DNA from: UBA6623 sp965238125
GTDB taxonomy: Bacteria; Acidobacteriota; Terriglobia; Bryobacterales; UBA6623
Length of the DNA stretch: 64,000 nucleotides
Reading direction: 5' to 3'
NCBI GenBank assembly: GCA_965238125.1
Contig: OZ250179.1
Location: 5,952,001-6,016,000, forward strand
Shown: one piece after another, positions 1 to 8,587 of the stretch
How positions within the stretch are numbered: the first letter of the stretch is position 1
How the letters are laid out: the number at the start of each line of letters is the position of its first letter
Translations under genes and position numbers: made by a program
Notes under the pieces: model-generated
What the model saw: only the letters and a program-made list of their open reading frames with translations
The model's database searches: none
Told to the model about the DNA's origin: nothing

Positions 1-93
1 CTGGTCGCTACCGGTGGGTGCTCCGGTTTGAAATGGGGAGTGCAGCGGAAGTCTTTCACCGCGCCCGCCGCCGCGACATGTTGTGAACCGCTT

Positions 94-516
94 ATGAACC
101 GCGGAACCGATCCTTCGCCGCCTACAGCTCGGTTGTTGCCGTTGCTCGCGGTGGCTCTCATCGCCGCCGCGGGCTGCGGCGGTTCGGCGTCTTCCGATCC
201 GCCACCGGAGGTTCCGCCGGTTGCCGCCAAGCATACGCCGACGCGCGTCGATCTCGACGCAATTTTTCCACCGGGGCCGGGCCGAGACCTGGTCCTCAAC
301 AATTGCCAAAGCTGCCATGTGTGGGTGCCCATCGTGATCCTGCAAATGGATAAAGGCGCTTGGCATCGCAACAGCGTCGAGCACCGCGGCCGCGTTGAGG
401 CGCTGAGCGACGAGGATTTCGAAACGCTCTACGAGTACGTTTCCTCGACCTTTACACCCGAGCGCCCGATCCCGGACTTGCCGGCGGCCCTGCTCGAGAC
501 CTGGACAACCTATTGA
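94..516 (+). CDS. Lipoprotein c-type cytochrome, single haem
   Basis: Predicted envelope-anchored small cytochrome c (140 aa). The ATG at 94 is preferred over upstream in-frame codons because it places a lipoprotein signal at the N-terminus: a hydrophobic run LLPLLAVALIAAAGC, whose Cys would be lipidated. A Pro-rich linker follows, then one haem-binding CQSCH near residue 72 and a C-terminal helix region (DEDFETLYEYVSSTF) typical of the end of a class I cytochrome c fold. Met ligand candidates lie C-terminal to CxxCH (ILQMDKGAW). It stands alone, so the redox partner is unknown. Electron carrier by family; specific role not inferable. Confidence 0.72.
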   Translation: MNRGTDPSPPTARLLPLLAVALIAAAGCGGSASSDPPPEVPPVAAKHTPTRVDLDAIFPPGPGRDLVLNNCQSCHVWVPIVILQMDKGAWHRNSVEHRGRVEALSDEDFETLYEYVSSTFTPERPIPDLPAALLETWTTY

Positions 517-694
517 CGGCGTGGCTTTGCGGGTCGTTGGTTTTCCGCAGCGCGCCCGCGACGGGCCACGTTCACAATGTCCTACAATACCGTTCTTTAG
601 CGAAACCCACAGTCCGCGAGAGGTACTCCGCAAGCGCTTCCGGCCGCGGCTCTTTCTCCGTGACGGAATTTCACCTTCGAAACCTCTCGTAAGA

Positions 695-910
695 ATGAGT
701 CTCTCCATGGATGTCACCCGGATTATTAGCGAATTGCGCAAGGAATTAGATCGAATCGACAAAACGATTCTGGCCCTCGATTCTTTCGCAACCGGTAAGC
801 GGCGAGGCCGTCCGCCCAAGCTGCTGCAGGAACTCCGCGCCGAAGCCGAAGCTCAGACGCGAAAGCCAGCCAAGAAGCTCCGCCACGGGCCGAAGAAAAA
901 GGCTCGTTGA
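695..910 (+). CDS. Small AT-hook / coiled-coil protein
   Basis: 71-aa basic protein. Residues about 5-30 form a heptad-like helix (MDVTRIISELRKELDRIDK), followed by KRRGRPPK, a canonical AT-hook core (RGRP) that binds the minor groove of AT-rich DNA, then a Lys/Arg-rich tail ending KKKAR. Small proteins of this layout (short coiled coil plus GRRRGRPPK) are common in Acidobacteriota and are usually annotated hypothetical. The start could instead be the ATG four codons later (707). Probably nucleoid-associated or a small DNA-binding regulator; no partner gene is adjacent. Its 3' end converges with hemG 48 bp away. Confidence 0.6.
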   Translation: MSLSMDVTRIISELRKELDRIDKTILALDSFATGKRRGRPPKLLQELRAEAEAQTRKPAKKLRHGPKKKAR

Positions 911-958
911 TGCAACTCGAATCGCACGGCTTCGGGCCGGCTGCCGGGGCGTTTCGAG

Positions 959-2353
959 TCAGCCGGCCGTGTGCGTTTGGATTCTCCGGGCGATGGCGCG
1001 GCTGCGACGAATGCAGTCGGGGATGCCGATGCCCTCGTAAGCGTTCCCTGTTACATGCAGGCCCTGGATGCGTCCGAGCCGCTGTTCGATTTCCTCGATG
1101 CGCTTGCCGTGCCCGACTTCGTATTGCGCCATGGCCCGCCGCCAACGGGCCACTCGCCAGGTAGCCGGCTCGGTCTCAAAGCCCATGATTCGGCTGAGTT
1201 CATCGTGCACACGACGTGCGATCTCGTCGTCGGGGACGTCGAACGACGCGTCGGCTTGGCGGCCGGCGAGAAAGGCGCGCAGCAGGGCGTAGTCGCTCGT
1301 GGCGCGGTGTGGGAATTTCGTGTTGACCCAGGTGCAGGCCGTGATGAGAGTTTGTTCGACCTCGGGCGCCAAGAACCCGAAACCCTCCAGGGCGTGCTCG
1401 AAGGGGGGCCGCCGATAAAGCAGATTGACCGTAATCGACGAAGAGTAGGGAACCGCTCGCAGTTGCGCGGCCGATTGCGGATCAAGTCCCTCGACCAAAG
1501 CGCCGGCGGCATGTGCCGGTGTGGCGACCACCACTTGATCGACGAGGAACCCGTCTCCGTTGACCACGAGGCGGAAACCGTCGTCGAGCCGAGTCACCGC
1601 TTCGGCCGAGCCGGTGATCCGCCGGACGCGGCCTTCCAGCTCTTCCGCCAGTCGGTCGGTCAACTGTCGCATGCCGCCCTTGAGGCTGAGAAACAGCGCC
1701 GGCGGCCGGCCGCGGGCGGCCGGTGGTTGCCGGGAAGCTTGGGCAGCCGCTTTCAGCATGCCGCGGCTGACACTGCCGTACCGCTTTTCGAGTTCCACGA
1801 AGCGCGGTAAGACGGCATTGACGCTCAGCTTCTCCGGTGAGCCGCCGTACACGCCGGCGAGCATCGGCTGGGCCAAGTAACGGTTCGCCTCTTCACCGAA
1901 GTGGTCTCGCACGAAGGCGGCCACGGAGCGCTCCTCGGGGGCCTTGCCGGGTTGCCGAAACCACTCCAACGCCATCTTGGCCTTCGTGCCCCAACCGAGC
2001 AGCGGCGTCGTCAGCATGGGCGCGATCTTGGTCGGGACCATGAACTGAATACCGTCGGGAAGCGGAACCAATTTCCCTGCCCGCAGCACGAAGGTCTTGC
2101 GGAGATGGTCGTTCGAGCCGATCACCTGGTCTTCGAGCCCCAGTTCGCGGATCAGCTCCAGGGCCCACGGTTTTTGCGCCAGGAAGCTATCGGGGCCGTC
2201 CTCGACAACGCAATTTTCGACTCTTGCGGTTTGGATCACCCCGCCAAGACGTGGTTGCGGGTCGACCAGCGTGCAGTCGAATCCTGCTTTCGCCAGGTCA
2301 TAGGCTGCGGAGAGGCCGGAAATGCCTCCACCGATGATGGCAATGCGTTTCAT
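959..2353 (-). CDS. hemG: Protoporphyrinogen oxidase (FAD, oxygen-dependent type)
   Basis: 464-aa flavoprotein of the HemG/HemY family that oxidises protoporphyrinogen IX (or coproporphyrinogen III in the CgoX branch) late in haem synthesis. The N-terminus MKRIAIIGGGISGLSAAYDL is an ADP-binding GxGxxG fold, and the C-terminal LHVTGNAYEGIGIPDCIRR is the family's second FAD-contact block. The ATG at 2353 is chosen because the Rossmann motif starts there; the open frame extends upstream only through hemE antisense. It lies 46 bp downstream of hemE on the same strand, consistent with a hemE-hemG operon. No ferrochelatase is in the window, so the protoporphyrin versus coproporphyrin branch cannot be decided. 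Confidence 0.92.
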   Translation of the reverse strand: MKRIAIIGGGISGLSAAYDLAKAGFDCTLVDPQPRLGGVIQTARVENCVVEDGPDSFLAQKPWALELIRELGLEDQVIGSNDHLRKTFVLRAGKLVPLPDGIQFMVPTKIAPMLTTPLLGWGTKAKMALEWFRQPGKAPEERSVAAFVRDHFGEEANRYLAQPMLAGVYGGSPEKLSVNAVLPRFVELEKRYGSVSRGMLKAAAQASRQPPAARGRPPALFLSLKGGMRQLTDRLAEELEGRVRRITGSAEAVTRLDDGFRLVVNGDGFLVDQVVVATPAHAAGALVEGLDPQSAAQLRAVPYSSSITVNLLYRRPPFEHALEGFGFLAPEVEQTLITACTWVNTKFPHRATSDYALLRAFLAGRQADASFDVPDDEIARRVHDELSRIMGFETEPATWRVARWRRAMAQYEVGHGKRIEEIEQRLGRIQGLHVTGNAYEGIGIPDCIRRSRAIARRIQTHTAG

Positions 2354-2399
2354 GAATTCGTGCGGGCCGGGATCGGGGCGCGGTTCGGCGGGGGCGCCC

Positions 2400-3422
2400 T
2401 CAGGCCGTAAGATCGCGCACCATCTCGACGACCGCTCTGACGTTGTCCACCGGCGTTTCGGGCAGGACGCCGTGGCCCAAATTGAAAATGTGTCCGGGGC
2501 GTCCACCGGCGCGGCGGAGGATGTCCTCGACCTGTCGACGAATCTCCTCGAGCGGGGCGAACAGCACCAGCGGGTCCAGGTTCCCCTGCACTGCCGCCTC
2601 GTGATTGATCGAGGCCCACGCTTCGTCAAGTCGAACACGCCAATCGAGCCCCAGCACATCGCCGCCGGCTTTGTGCTGCAGATCGAGATATGACCCCGCG
2701 CCCGTCCCAAAATGAATCACGGGGACTTCGGTGCGTTGAATCATCTCGATCAAGCGTTTTGAATGCGGCAGGACGTAGGTCTCGTAGTCGCCCGGCGAGA
2801 GCGCGCCCACCCAGCTGTCGAACACCTGGATGGCATCGGCTCCGGCCTTGACCTGCGCCGCCGCGTAGGGCCCCAGCACGTCGACGATCTTCGTCATCAG
2901 CGCGGTCCAGGCCGCGGGCTCGCCGTACATCAGACGTTTGGTCTGAACGTAGTGGCGCGAGCCGCTGCCTTCGATCATGTAACTGGCCAGCGTAAAGGGC
3001 GCGCCCACGAATCCGATGAGCGGGACCTTGCCGTCGAGCTCGCGTTTGACCAGCGAGACGGCCTCCGGCACATAGCCCAGGTCGGCGCCGTTTTGCGTGT
3101 TCAGCGCCTCGATTTGCGAAAGCGAACGGATCGGAGGCGTGAGCGCGGGGCCTTCGCCGGCGAGGAACTCGAGCTTCATCCCCATGGGCTCGACGGGCAA
3201 CAGCAGGTCGGCGAAGATGATCGCGGCGTCGACGTCGAGCGCTTCAATGGGTTGTAGGGTGACTTTGGCCGCCAGCTCGGGGTTCTTGCACAACTCAAGA
3301 ATCGTATGGCTTTTGCGAAGACTCCTATACTCGGGCATGTAACGGCCTGCCTGGCGCATGAACCAGACCGGAGGACGAGGCAAGGGGCGTTTCCGGCAAG
3401 CGTCGAGAAAGGGCGCGGACAT
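2400..3422 (-). CDS. hemE: Uroporphyrinogen decarboxylase
   Basis: 340 aa, the normal length of UroD, a cytosolic TIM-barrel enzyme that decarboxylates the four acetate side chains of uroporphyrinogen III to coproporphyrinogen III. Diagnostic blocks are RPPVWFMRQAGRYMPEYR at the N-terminus (substrate-binding Arg residues), FADLLLPVEPMG, VFDSWVGALSP, and the C-terminal NLGHGVLPETPVDNV. First gene of the hemE-hemG pair. The ATG at 3422 is preceded by AAAGG almost abutting the start codon. Divergent from prmC across a repeat-bearing spacer. Confidence 0.96.
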   Translation of the reverse strand: MSAPFLDACRKRPLPRPPVWFMRQAGRYMPEYRSLRKSHTILELCKNPELAAKVTLQPIEALDVDAAIIFADLLLPVEPMGMKLEFLAGEGPALTPPIRSLSQIEALNTQNGADLGYVPEAVSLVKRELDGKVPLIGFVGAPFTLASYMIEGSGSRHYVQTKRLMYGEPAAWTALMTKIVDVLGPYAAAQVKAGADAIQVFDSWVGALSPGDYETYVLPHSKRLIEMIQRTEVPVIHFGTGAGSYLDLQHKAGGDVLGLDWRVRLDEAWASINHEAAVQGNLDPLVLFAPLEEIRRQVEDILRRAGGRPGHIFNLGHGVLPETPVDNVRAVVEMVRDLTA

Positions 3423-3894
3423 CCTTTGAATGATATCAGGGTGCTTTTCGGTGAGCCGTTAACCGTGAACCGAGTCGAGAGGAACCGGCCACTGCGCGGA
3501 GAGACCTGCTCTTCCCCGGGCTTGCGCCCCGGGCCGGGATTAACTCCCGCGGCCGGCCCTAAATGCGACGGCGTGGAAATGCGAGCGGAGGGAACGCTGC
3601 TGCGGAATGACATTCGGCTCGTTGGGCCGACGCGAAGTGGTTGACGACAAACAGGAGTGTTTGTCGGGACTGTTGGCTGGGAGAAACACGAGTGTTTGTC
3701 GCTACTGATACCTTGCGCGAATCGAGTTGGCTGTCGGCGGCGCGAAACACCGCACACATTCAACTCGCGCTGTACGGCCGTGCGAAAGGTATACTGCCGG
3801 CTTCCAACCTGGATGTCGCGAACTCCGCAACCCCGGCCCACCAAAGAGTCAATGAAGCGTTGATACGATCGTAGGGTCGGGGGGGCGCTTAACC
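3423..3894. repeat. Gene-free spacer with dispersed palindromes
   Basis: No convincing gene lies between hemE and prmC. It holds palindromes that recur in the window. At 3643-3664 CGACAAACA / TGTTTGTCG forms a 9-bp stem around GGAG; a second half-copy (AAACACGAGTGTTT) follows at about 3690, and the same motif is at 61352-61371. At about 3518-3540 a CCCCGGGC / GCCCCGGG palindrome followed by GGGATTAACT resembles the CCCTGGGC / GCCCAGGG palindrome at 18905-18922. GTGAGCCGTTAACCGTGAACC near 3450 matches the low-complexity tract upstream of the aminotransferase at 21.2 kb. Confidence 0.6.
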
Positions 3895-4749
3895 ATGCCG
3901 CGCGACGGTTTTATCGAGGTGGTTGTCAGCGAGGCTCTTCGCGCGGCTGAGGCGCGGCTTGCCGACCGGGGTGTTCCCGCCGCGCGTTTGACGGCCGAGG
4001 TGTTGTTGGCCCACGTGCTGGGAGCGGACAAGGCGTTTCTTTACGCGCATCCCGATGAAGAGCTGAGCGCGGCCCGGCGGCAACGTTTGGAGGAACTGGT
4101 CGAACGGCGTTGCGAAGGCGTTCCGACGCAATACCTGACGGGGGTGCAAGAGTTCTTCGGGTTGGAATTCGAGGTCACGCCCGATGTCTTGATTCCGCGT
4201 CCGGAAACGGAGCACTTGGTTGAAGCAGCTCTCGAGGTCGCCCGGCCCGGCGACCGCATCGTCGATGTAGGGACGGGGTCGGGCTCGATCGCGATCAGCA
4301 TCAAGAAGAAACAGCCGGGGGCGTCGGTCGCGGCCTGCGATGTTTCCTCGGCGGCGCTGCGGGTCGCCGCGCGGAACGCCCGAAGACTCGGCGCGGAGGT
4401 TGATTTCTTCGTCGGAGATTTAGCCGGAGCATTGCGGCCGGGGAGCGTGGACCTGCTGGTTTCGAATCCCCCGTATGTGCCGCTCGCTGATCTGCCGGGC
4501 CTCCAGCGCGAGCTGCGCGCCGAACCGGCCAGAGCGCTTTTCGGAGGCGAGGATGGCTTGGAGGCCTACCGCCGTCTCATGCCCCAAGCAGCCGCCGTCC
4601 TGCGGCCCGGGGGGCGGTTGTTACTGGAATTGGGTTACCACATCCGCCCCGCCGTCGAGGCTATGTTGCCCGACGATGAGTGGGAACATCCCGAGGTGAA
4701 ACACGACCTGGCCGGGTTGGACCGGGTTTTGACGGCGCGAAGACAGTAA
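3895..4749 (+). CDS. prmC: Peptide chain release factor N5-glutamine methyltransferase
   Basis: 284-aa SAM-dependent methyltransferase that methylates the GGQ glutamine of release factors RF1/RF2 (HemK/PrmC family). The N-terminal helical domain (residues 1-75) contains the family block TAEVLLAHVLG. It is followed by the linker YLTGVQEFFGLEFEVTPDVL and IPRPETE. The Rossmann domain has VDVGTGSGSIAIS (SAM binding) and the catalytic/substrate motif VSNPPYVP. Complete and normal length. prfA, its usual upstream partner, is not adjacent. Confidence 0.95.
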   Translation: MPRDGFIEVVVSEALRAAEARLADRGVPAARLTAEVLLAHVLGADKAFLYAHPDEELSAARRQRLEELVERRCEGVPTQYLTGVQEFFGLEFEVTPDVLIPRPETEHLVEAALEVARPGDRIVDVGTGSGSIAISIKKKQPGASVAACDVSSAALRVAARNARRLGAEVDFFVGDLAGALRPGSVDLLVSNPPYVPLADLPGLQRELRAEPARALFGGEDGLEAYRRLMPQAAAVLRPGGRLLLELGYHIRPAVEAMLPDDEWEHPEVKHDLAGLDRVLTARRQ

Positions 4750-4933
4750 CGCCGCCCGGCCGAATCTTGCGCGACCGTTCGAGCCGCCGAGATCAGCACT
4801 GAAAGGCGAAGCGTCTTCGGCGACGGGCGGCTTGCTCGTAAGACCGCGTTTTCTCGACGAGGGTCCAGGAAACCGGGCTGGGGTGAGGGAACGTTAACCA
4901 AACCCTTCCCCGTCAGGGAGGATCTAGTGCCAT

Positions 4934-5272
4934 ATGGGCAAACGGATGCTTCACGGGGTGGAGGCCTTCGTACTGCCTGCCTATACTACAACCACCAAGA
5001 CGTTGCTTTGCGGGGATCTATTCACGCAGCCGGGCGGCAACCCGCCGCCGGTAACCGAATCGGAAGTGCTCACCGCCAGCGAAGGAATGCGCGAAATGAT
5101 GGACTACTACGCGCACGCGACGAATACGACGGTGACTCTAGAGCGTTTGGCGAGCCTTGATCCGTCGACGCTGGCTTGTCAACATGGGAGCGCTTTTCGC
5201 GGCGACGGGGCGGGGTTGCTGCGGGAGCTGGCTGTGACGATCGACGGGGGAAACGGCGAGCCGTCTAGGTGA
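4934..5272 (+). pseudogene. Remnant of an MBL-fold metallo-hydrolase (C-terminal part only)
   Basis: 112 codons matching only the C-terminal half of a family of MBL-fold hydrolases. Recognisable blocks, recalled from the family, are HGVEAFVL (usually HGWEAG), TKTLLCGDLFTQPG, MDYYAHATNT, and ACQHGSAFRGDGAGLLREL at the end. The N-terminal half, which should carry the metal-binding HxHxDH, is absent: the 185 bp upstream to prmC has no matching frame. A 5'-truncated leftover is more likely than a functional short protein. An ATG and a weak GGGAGGATC precede it, so translation cannot be excluded. Confidence 0.6.
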
Positions 5273-5299
5273 CGACCTGCCGTGAGCGCATAACCCGAA

Positions 5300-5330
5300 T
5301 TGGACGTGCTGAGGTCGCTCACGGTACAAT
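5300..5330 (+). promoter_or_regulatory. Candidate sigma70 promoter of the sulfatase-like gene
   Basis: TTGGAC at 5300-5305 and TACAAT at 5325-5330 with a 19-bp spacer. The -10 box ends 8 bp before the ATG at 5339, so a transcript from it would be nearly leaderless. The spacer is longer than ideal, so this is moderate evidence. Confidence 0.4.
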
Positions 5331-5338
5331 CTATAACC

Positions 5339-6748
5339 ATGTTCGGGAGGATCAATGCCCGCATTGGGCTGGTGGCGTTGCTGCTCGCCTTCACCTCGGC
5401 GCTCGCCGCCAACAAGGAGGAGAAGGCCGAGAAGGTCGATGAGCGCCCGAACGTTCTTCTCATCACGATCGACACCCTGCGGGCTGATCACCTTTCGAGC
5501 TACGGTTATCCCCTCAAGACCAGCCCCGTCATGGACCGGCTGGCCGAGGAGGGTGCACGTTTCAGTTCGACCTACAGTGCGATTCCGCTTACAGGGCCTT
5601 CGCATATCTCGCTTTTCACCAGCCGTTTTCCGCAGGAACATGGCGCGCGGGTGAACGGCTATGCGGTGGCCGAGGATTCCAAGTGGCTTTTCCTACCGCA
5701 GATCTTGGAAAGATTCGGGTACTCGAATGCCGCCTTCATCAGCGCCTGGCCGCTGACTTCGCGGCTCACCCATTTGGGCCGCTGGTTTGACGTCTACGAC
5801 GAAGATCTCAAGCGCAAGTATCAGCTTTTCAATTCGAGCCGTTATGCCGAGGATGTGACGCCGCCGGCCGTGAACTGGCTCGAGAATCGCCCCAAGGAGC
5901 CCTTTTTCCTGTGGGTCCATTACTTCGATCCGCACTCTCCCTATCACTTGCGCGAGGGCTTTGAAGAACTCGAACCCAGCGGCCATGCCGACAACCGTCC
6001 GGCCCCACTCGACGACGAGATGGCGGAGCGAATTCGGAGCTACGACTCTGAAATCGCCTATGCCGACGCCCATATCGGGAAGCTGCTCGGGAAGATCGAC
6101 GAACTGGGCTTGCGGGATTCCACGGTGGTCGCGTTGACCTCCGACCATGGGGAAAGTCTCGGCGAGCACGGTTATGTGGGACACGGGCGCTCGCTTTCGC
6201 AGGGGATCGTCGCGATTCCGCTGATCATGCGCTACCCGGGGGTCATCCCGGCCGGGCAGGTGATTGACGACAACGTATCGTTGCTTGACGTCACGCCGAC
6301 GATTTTGGATTTCACGATCGGCAACCAAGATGAAAAGGATCTGCCGACCGCCTTTGCCGGGCGCAGCCTGGCCTCGGCGATAACCGCGAAAGAACCTATC
6401 CCGCGGCGCCCGATTCGCTACGTCACCTTCGCGGGGAAGAAGGGTTGGATGCCGCGTTGGATCGCGAGTTTGTGGGTCAACGCCGATCGCACGCCACTGC
6501 GCGTGGGACAAACTCTCGGCGATGAGAAATCAGTGTGGAATCCGCGCGGAAAATCGCTTTCGCTTTTTGACGTGATCAATGACCCCTTCGAAGAGAGCCC
6601 GGTCGTTTTGACCCGAAAAGACTCTCGCTATCAAGCCGGGGTGAAGCCTTTGAGTCGCTGGTTCGACGCCACCGATCTCAGCGACGGCGAGTCGCGCATG
6701 AGCGAACGCGACGTTGAGGTTCTCAAGAGCCTGGGCTATATTCACTGA
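5339..6748 (+). CDS. Secreted sulfatase-like hydrolase without the formylglycine Cys
   Basis: 469 aa with a signal peptide (LVALLLAFTSALA, cleavage near residue 24). The alkaline-phosphatase-superfamily core starts at NVLLITIDTLRADHLSSYG (metal Asp residues D45 and D50). The nucleophile block is IPLTGPSHISLFTSRFP: Thr85 stands where true sulfatases carry Cys in CxPSR. A second metal site is TSDHGESLGEHGYVGHG. This 'LTxPSHxSLxT' group is common in Acidobacteria and Planctomycetes and is annotated sulfatase, but without Cys or Ser for formylglycine it may be a phosphatase, phosphodiesterase or transferase using Thr. The start is set by the signal peptide. The downstream permease begins 34 bp after the stop. 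Confidence 0.8.
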   Translation: MFGRINARIGLVALLLAFTSALAANKEEKAEKVDERPNVLLITIDTLRADHLSSYGYPLKTSPVMDRLAEEGARFSSTYSAIPLTGPSHISLFTSRFPQEHGARVNGYAVAEDSKWLFLPQILERFGYSNAAFISAWPLTSRLTHLGRWFDVYDEDLKRKYQLFNSSRYAEDVTPPAVNWLENRPKEPFFLWVHYFDPHSPYHLREGFEELEPSGHADNRPAPLDDEMAERIRSYDSEIAYADAHIGKLLGKIDELGLRDSTVVALTSDHGESLGEHGYVGHGRSLSQGIVAIPLIMRYPGVIPAGQVIDDNVSLLDVTPTILDFTIGNQDEKDLPTAFAGRSLASAITAKEPIPRRPIRYVTFAGKKGWMPRWIASLWVNADRTPLRVGQTLGDEKSVWNPRGKSLSLFDVINDPFEESPVVLTRKDSRYQAGVKPLSRWFDATDLSDGESRMSERDVEVLKSLGYIH

Positions 6749-6782
6749 GCGCAGTCGAACTCGCTCGAAGGCTTATCCTCCC

Positions 6783-7874
6783 TTGACCAATCGCATCGTA
6801 TCGCGCAATCTCGCCCATCGGCCGATGCGGACTTTTCTGACCGTGGCCGCCATCGTTGTTGAGGTTTGTCTGATCCTTCTGATCTGGGGCACGGCGGAAG
6901 GCCTGGTTCAGGAGTCGAACCGGCGGCGGGCTGGCGTAGGGGCCGATATCTTGATTCGTCCCTCGACGAGTTCGTCGGCGACCAGCAGGGCGGCCGACTT
7001 GTCCGACGGATTGGTGGATGAGATCGAGGCTCTTCCCGAGGTGGAGCTGGTTGTCGGCACGATCGTTCAATTGCAGTCGGACGCGAATACGGTCACCGGC
7101 GTTCGAATCGAGAAGTTCGCGCGCATGGCCGGGGGCCTTAGCTTTCTCGATGGAGGGCCGTTCGAGGATCGCTTCGATGTTCTCGTGGATGAAACCTACG
7201 CCCAACAAAAGAAGCTGGCGGTCGGCGACACTCTGCGGGTGCTTAACCGCGATTTCCGCGTCGTCGGCATCACCGAGACCGGCAAGTTGTCGCGTGTCTT
7301 TGTGCCGCTCGAAACCATGCAGGAACTGACGGGGGATGTAGGCAAGCTAAGCCAAATCTACGTCAAACTCCGAGACCCTGAACAGACCCAAGCGGTGATC
7401 GAGGAACTGAAGCAGAAGTTGCCGTCGAATCCGATTTATTCGATGGAGGAGTTTATTTCGCTTTTTGCCGCCGAGACGAGAGGCATGGCCAGAGAGGTCA
7501 TCGCGGTCATCGTCGGGATCGCGATTACGGTGGGCTTTATCGTGGTTTTACTGGCGATGTACACGGCCGTGCTTGACAGGACCCGGGAAGTGGGCATTCT
7601 CAAGGCTCTGGGGGCTTCGCCGTTTTACATTGTTCGGATCTTCTTGCAGGAAGCCGTCTTGCTCACCTTGGCGGGAGTGCTGTTCGGTATTGCTCTTGCC
7701 TATGGTGCGCAGTCGGTCATTCACAACCGCTTCCCGCTGGTGGTGATTCAATTCCTGGACAGCCATATCGGTTGGGCGACGGTGATCTCGCTCGCCGGCT
7801 CGATTTTAGGGACGCTCTACCCGGCGTGGCGGGCGGCGGGGCTGGACGCTATTGACGCGCTGGCTTATGAGTAG
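6783..7874 (+). CDS. FtsX/MacB-type ABC transporter permease, lone
   Basis: About 363 aa with the four-TM plan of MacB/FtsX permeases: TM1 (RTFLTVAAIVVEVCLILLIW), a periplasmic domain of about 200 residues, then three C-terminal TMs including the cytoplasmic coupling segment RTREVGILKALGAS. It ends in the family hallmark YPAWRAAGLDAIDALAYE. The start is uncertain: TTG 6783 (LTNRIVSRNLAHRPMRT) fits where such proteins begin, while ATG 6714 would overlap the sulfatase 3' end. No ABC ATPase or membrane-fusion protein is adjacent, which is unusual because these permeases need a MacB/LolD-type ATPase. Confidence 0.82.
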   Translation: MTNRIVSRNLAHRPMRTFLTVAAIVVEVCLILLIWGTAEGLVQESNRRRAGVGADILIRPSTSSSATSRAADLSDGLVDEIEALPEVELVVGTIVQLQSDANTVTGVRIEKFARMAGGLSFLDGGPFEDRFDVLVDETYAQQKKLAVGDTLRVLNRDFRVVGITETGKLSRVFVPLETMQELTGDVGKLSQIYVKLRDPEQTQAVIEELKQKLPSNPIYSMEEFISLFAAETRGMAREVIAVIVGIAITVGFIVVLLAMYTAVLDRTREVGILKALGASPFYIVRIFLQEAVLLTLAGVLFGIALAYGAQSVIHNRFPLVVIQFLDSHIGWATVISLAGSILGTLYPAWRAAGLDAIDALAYE

Positions 7875-7925
7875 GGCGGACTAACCCTGGATGGCCCCGA
7901 AACTTTAATTGGGGCGAGTTGAGGC

Positions 7926-8050
7926 GAGACAAGCTGAGAGCTTGTCTCAACTGTCGACTAGGACCGGCACGTGTGCCGGTCCCCACCGTATCAAAGAACA
8001 CGATAGGCCCGCCATTACTTCGTGGCGCCTGCTCACCGTGCTCACCGTAC
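7926..8050. repeat. Dispersed palindromes plus 57-bp repeat copy 1
   Basis: 7926-7948 is a perfect inverted repeat, GAGACAAGCT / AGCTTGTCTC around GAG; the same sequence with a longer stem is at 61407-61433. 7963-7980 is ACCGGCAC / GTGCCGGT. 7993-8049 is a unit that recurs with about four mismatches at 36651-36707 (AAAGAACACGATAGGCCCGC...). The end of that unit overlaps the last codon and stop of the DUF523 gene on the other strand, so the gene's terminus lies inside the repeat. Confidence 0.7.
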
Positions 8051-8587
8051 TACTCGGCTTTGATCATACGCTCGGGCGCGCTTGAGAAAGTGTTCGACGG
8101 ATGCGGCGTTCGTGAAGGCGGTTTCTTCTTCGATCGGCAGATTCGGGAAGCGACGCCGAAGAGCCGCCGCGAAAAGCCCGCGGCCTGTTTCCGCCCCGTT
8201 CCCCGTTGCGGGGTGAACCGGGACGTTCCGCCACCCGCAACTCGGCGAACGGCTCTTGAGAACGTAGCCGGAAATTCGGCTTTCGGCGAGCTCGGCGAGG
8301 CGCTCGGCGGACCATCGGCGTATTCGTTCGGTGTGGTCAATATGAGTGTCGATTGCAATCAGTCGGGTGCGTCTCCCGTCGCGTTCGAGCCGTAGCGGCT
8401 CGCGGGGCACGCCGAGGCCCATTTCGAGTTCCGGGCAGACAGCAAGCCATTCGATTTGCGGTCCCAGGATGTCCACTAGGACGGCGTGGCGCTTGTGGCC
8501 TCCATCGTAGCGAACCTCGTCGCCCAGAAGACAGGCGGATATACCGACCCGGATGGGGTCGCGGATCGCCGGCTTGTGGGCTGTCAT
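8042..8587 (-). CDS. DUF523 family [4Fe-4S] protein (TudS-like)
   Basis: 181-aa cytosolic protein of the DUF523 (YbbK) family, which includes thiouracil desulfidase TudS. The family's three cluster-binding cysteines are present: Cys19 in GISACLLGDEVRYDG, Cys51 in AVCPELEMGLGVPR and Cys117 in KSRSPSCGWRNVP. In TudS these hold a [4Fe-4S] cluster whose free iron takes sulfur from thiolated bases; whether this protein shares the substrate is unknown. It lacks the C-terminal DUF1722 domain seen in longer relatives. The last codon and stop lie within a dispersed repeat, so the C-terminus may have been altered by repeat insertion. Confidence 0.88.
   Translation of the reverse strand: MTAHKPAIRDPIRVGISACLLGDEVRYDGGHKRHAVLVDILGPQIEWLAVCPELEMGLGVPREPLRLERDGRRTRLIAIDTHIDHTERIRRWSAERLAELAESRISGYVLKSRSPSCGWRNVPVHPATGNGAETGRGLFAAALRRRFPNLPIEEETAFTNAASVEHFLKRARAYDQSRVVR

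Noticed and set aside
2354..2710. N-terminal extension of the hemG frame by 119 codons
   Set aside because: It is antisense-overlapping hemE coding sequence and lacks protein character; the FAD motif begins exactly at the ATG at 2353.
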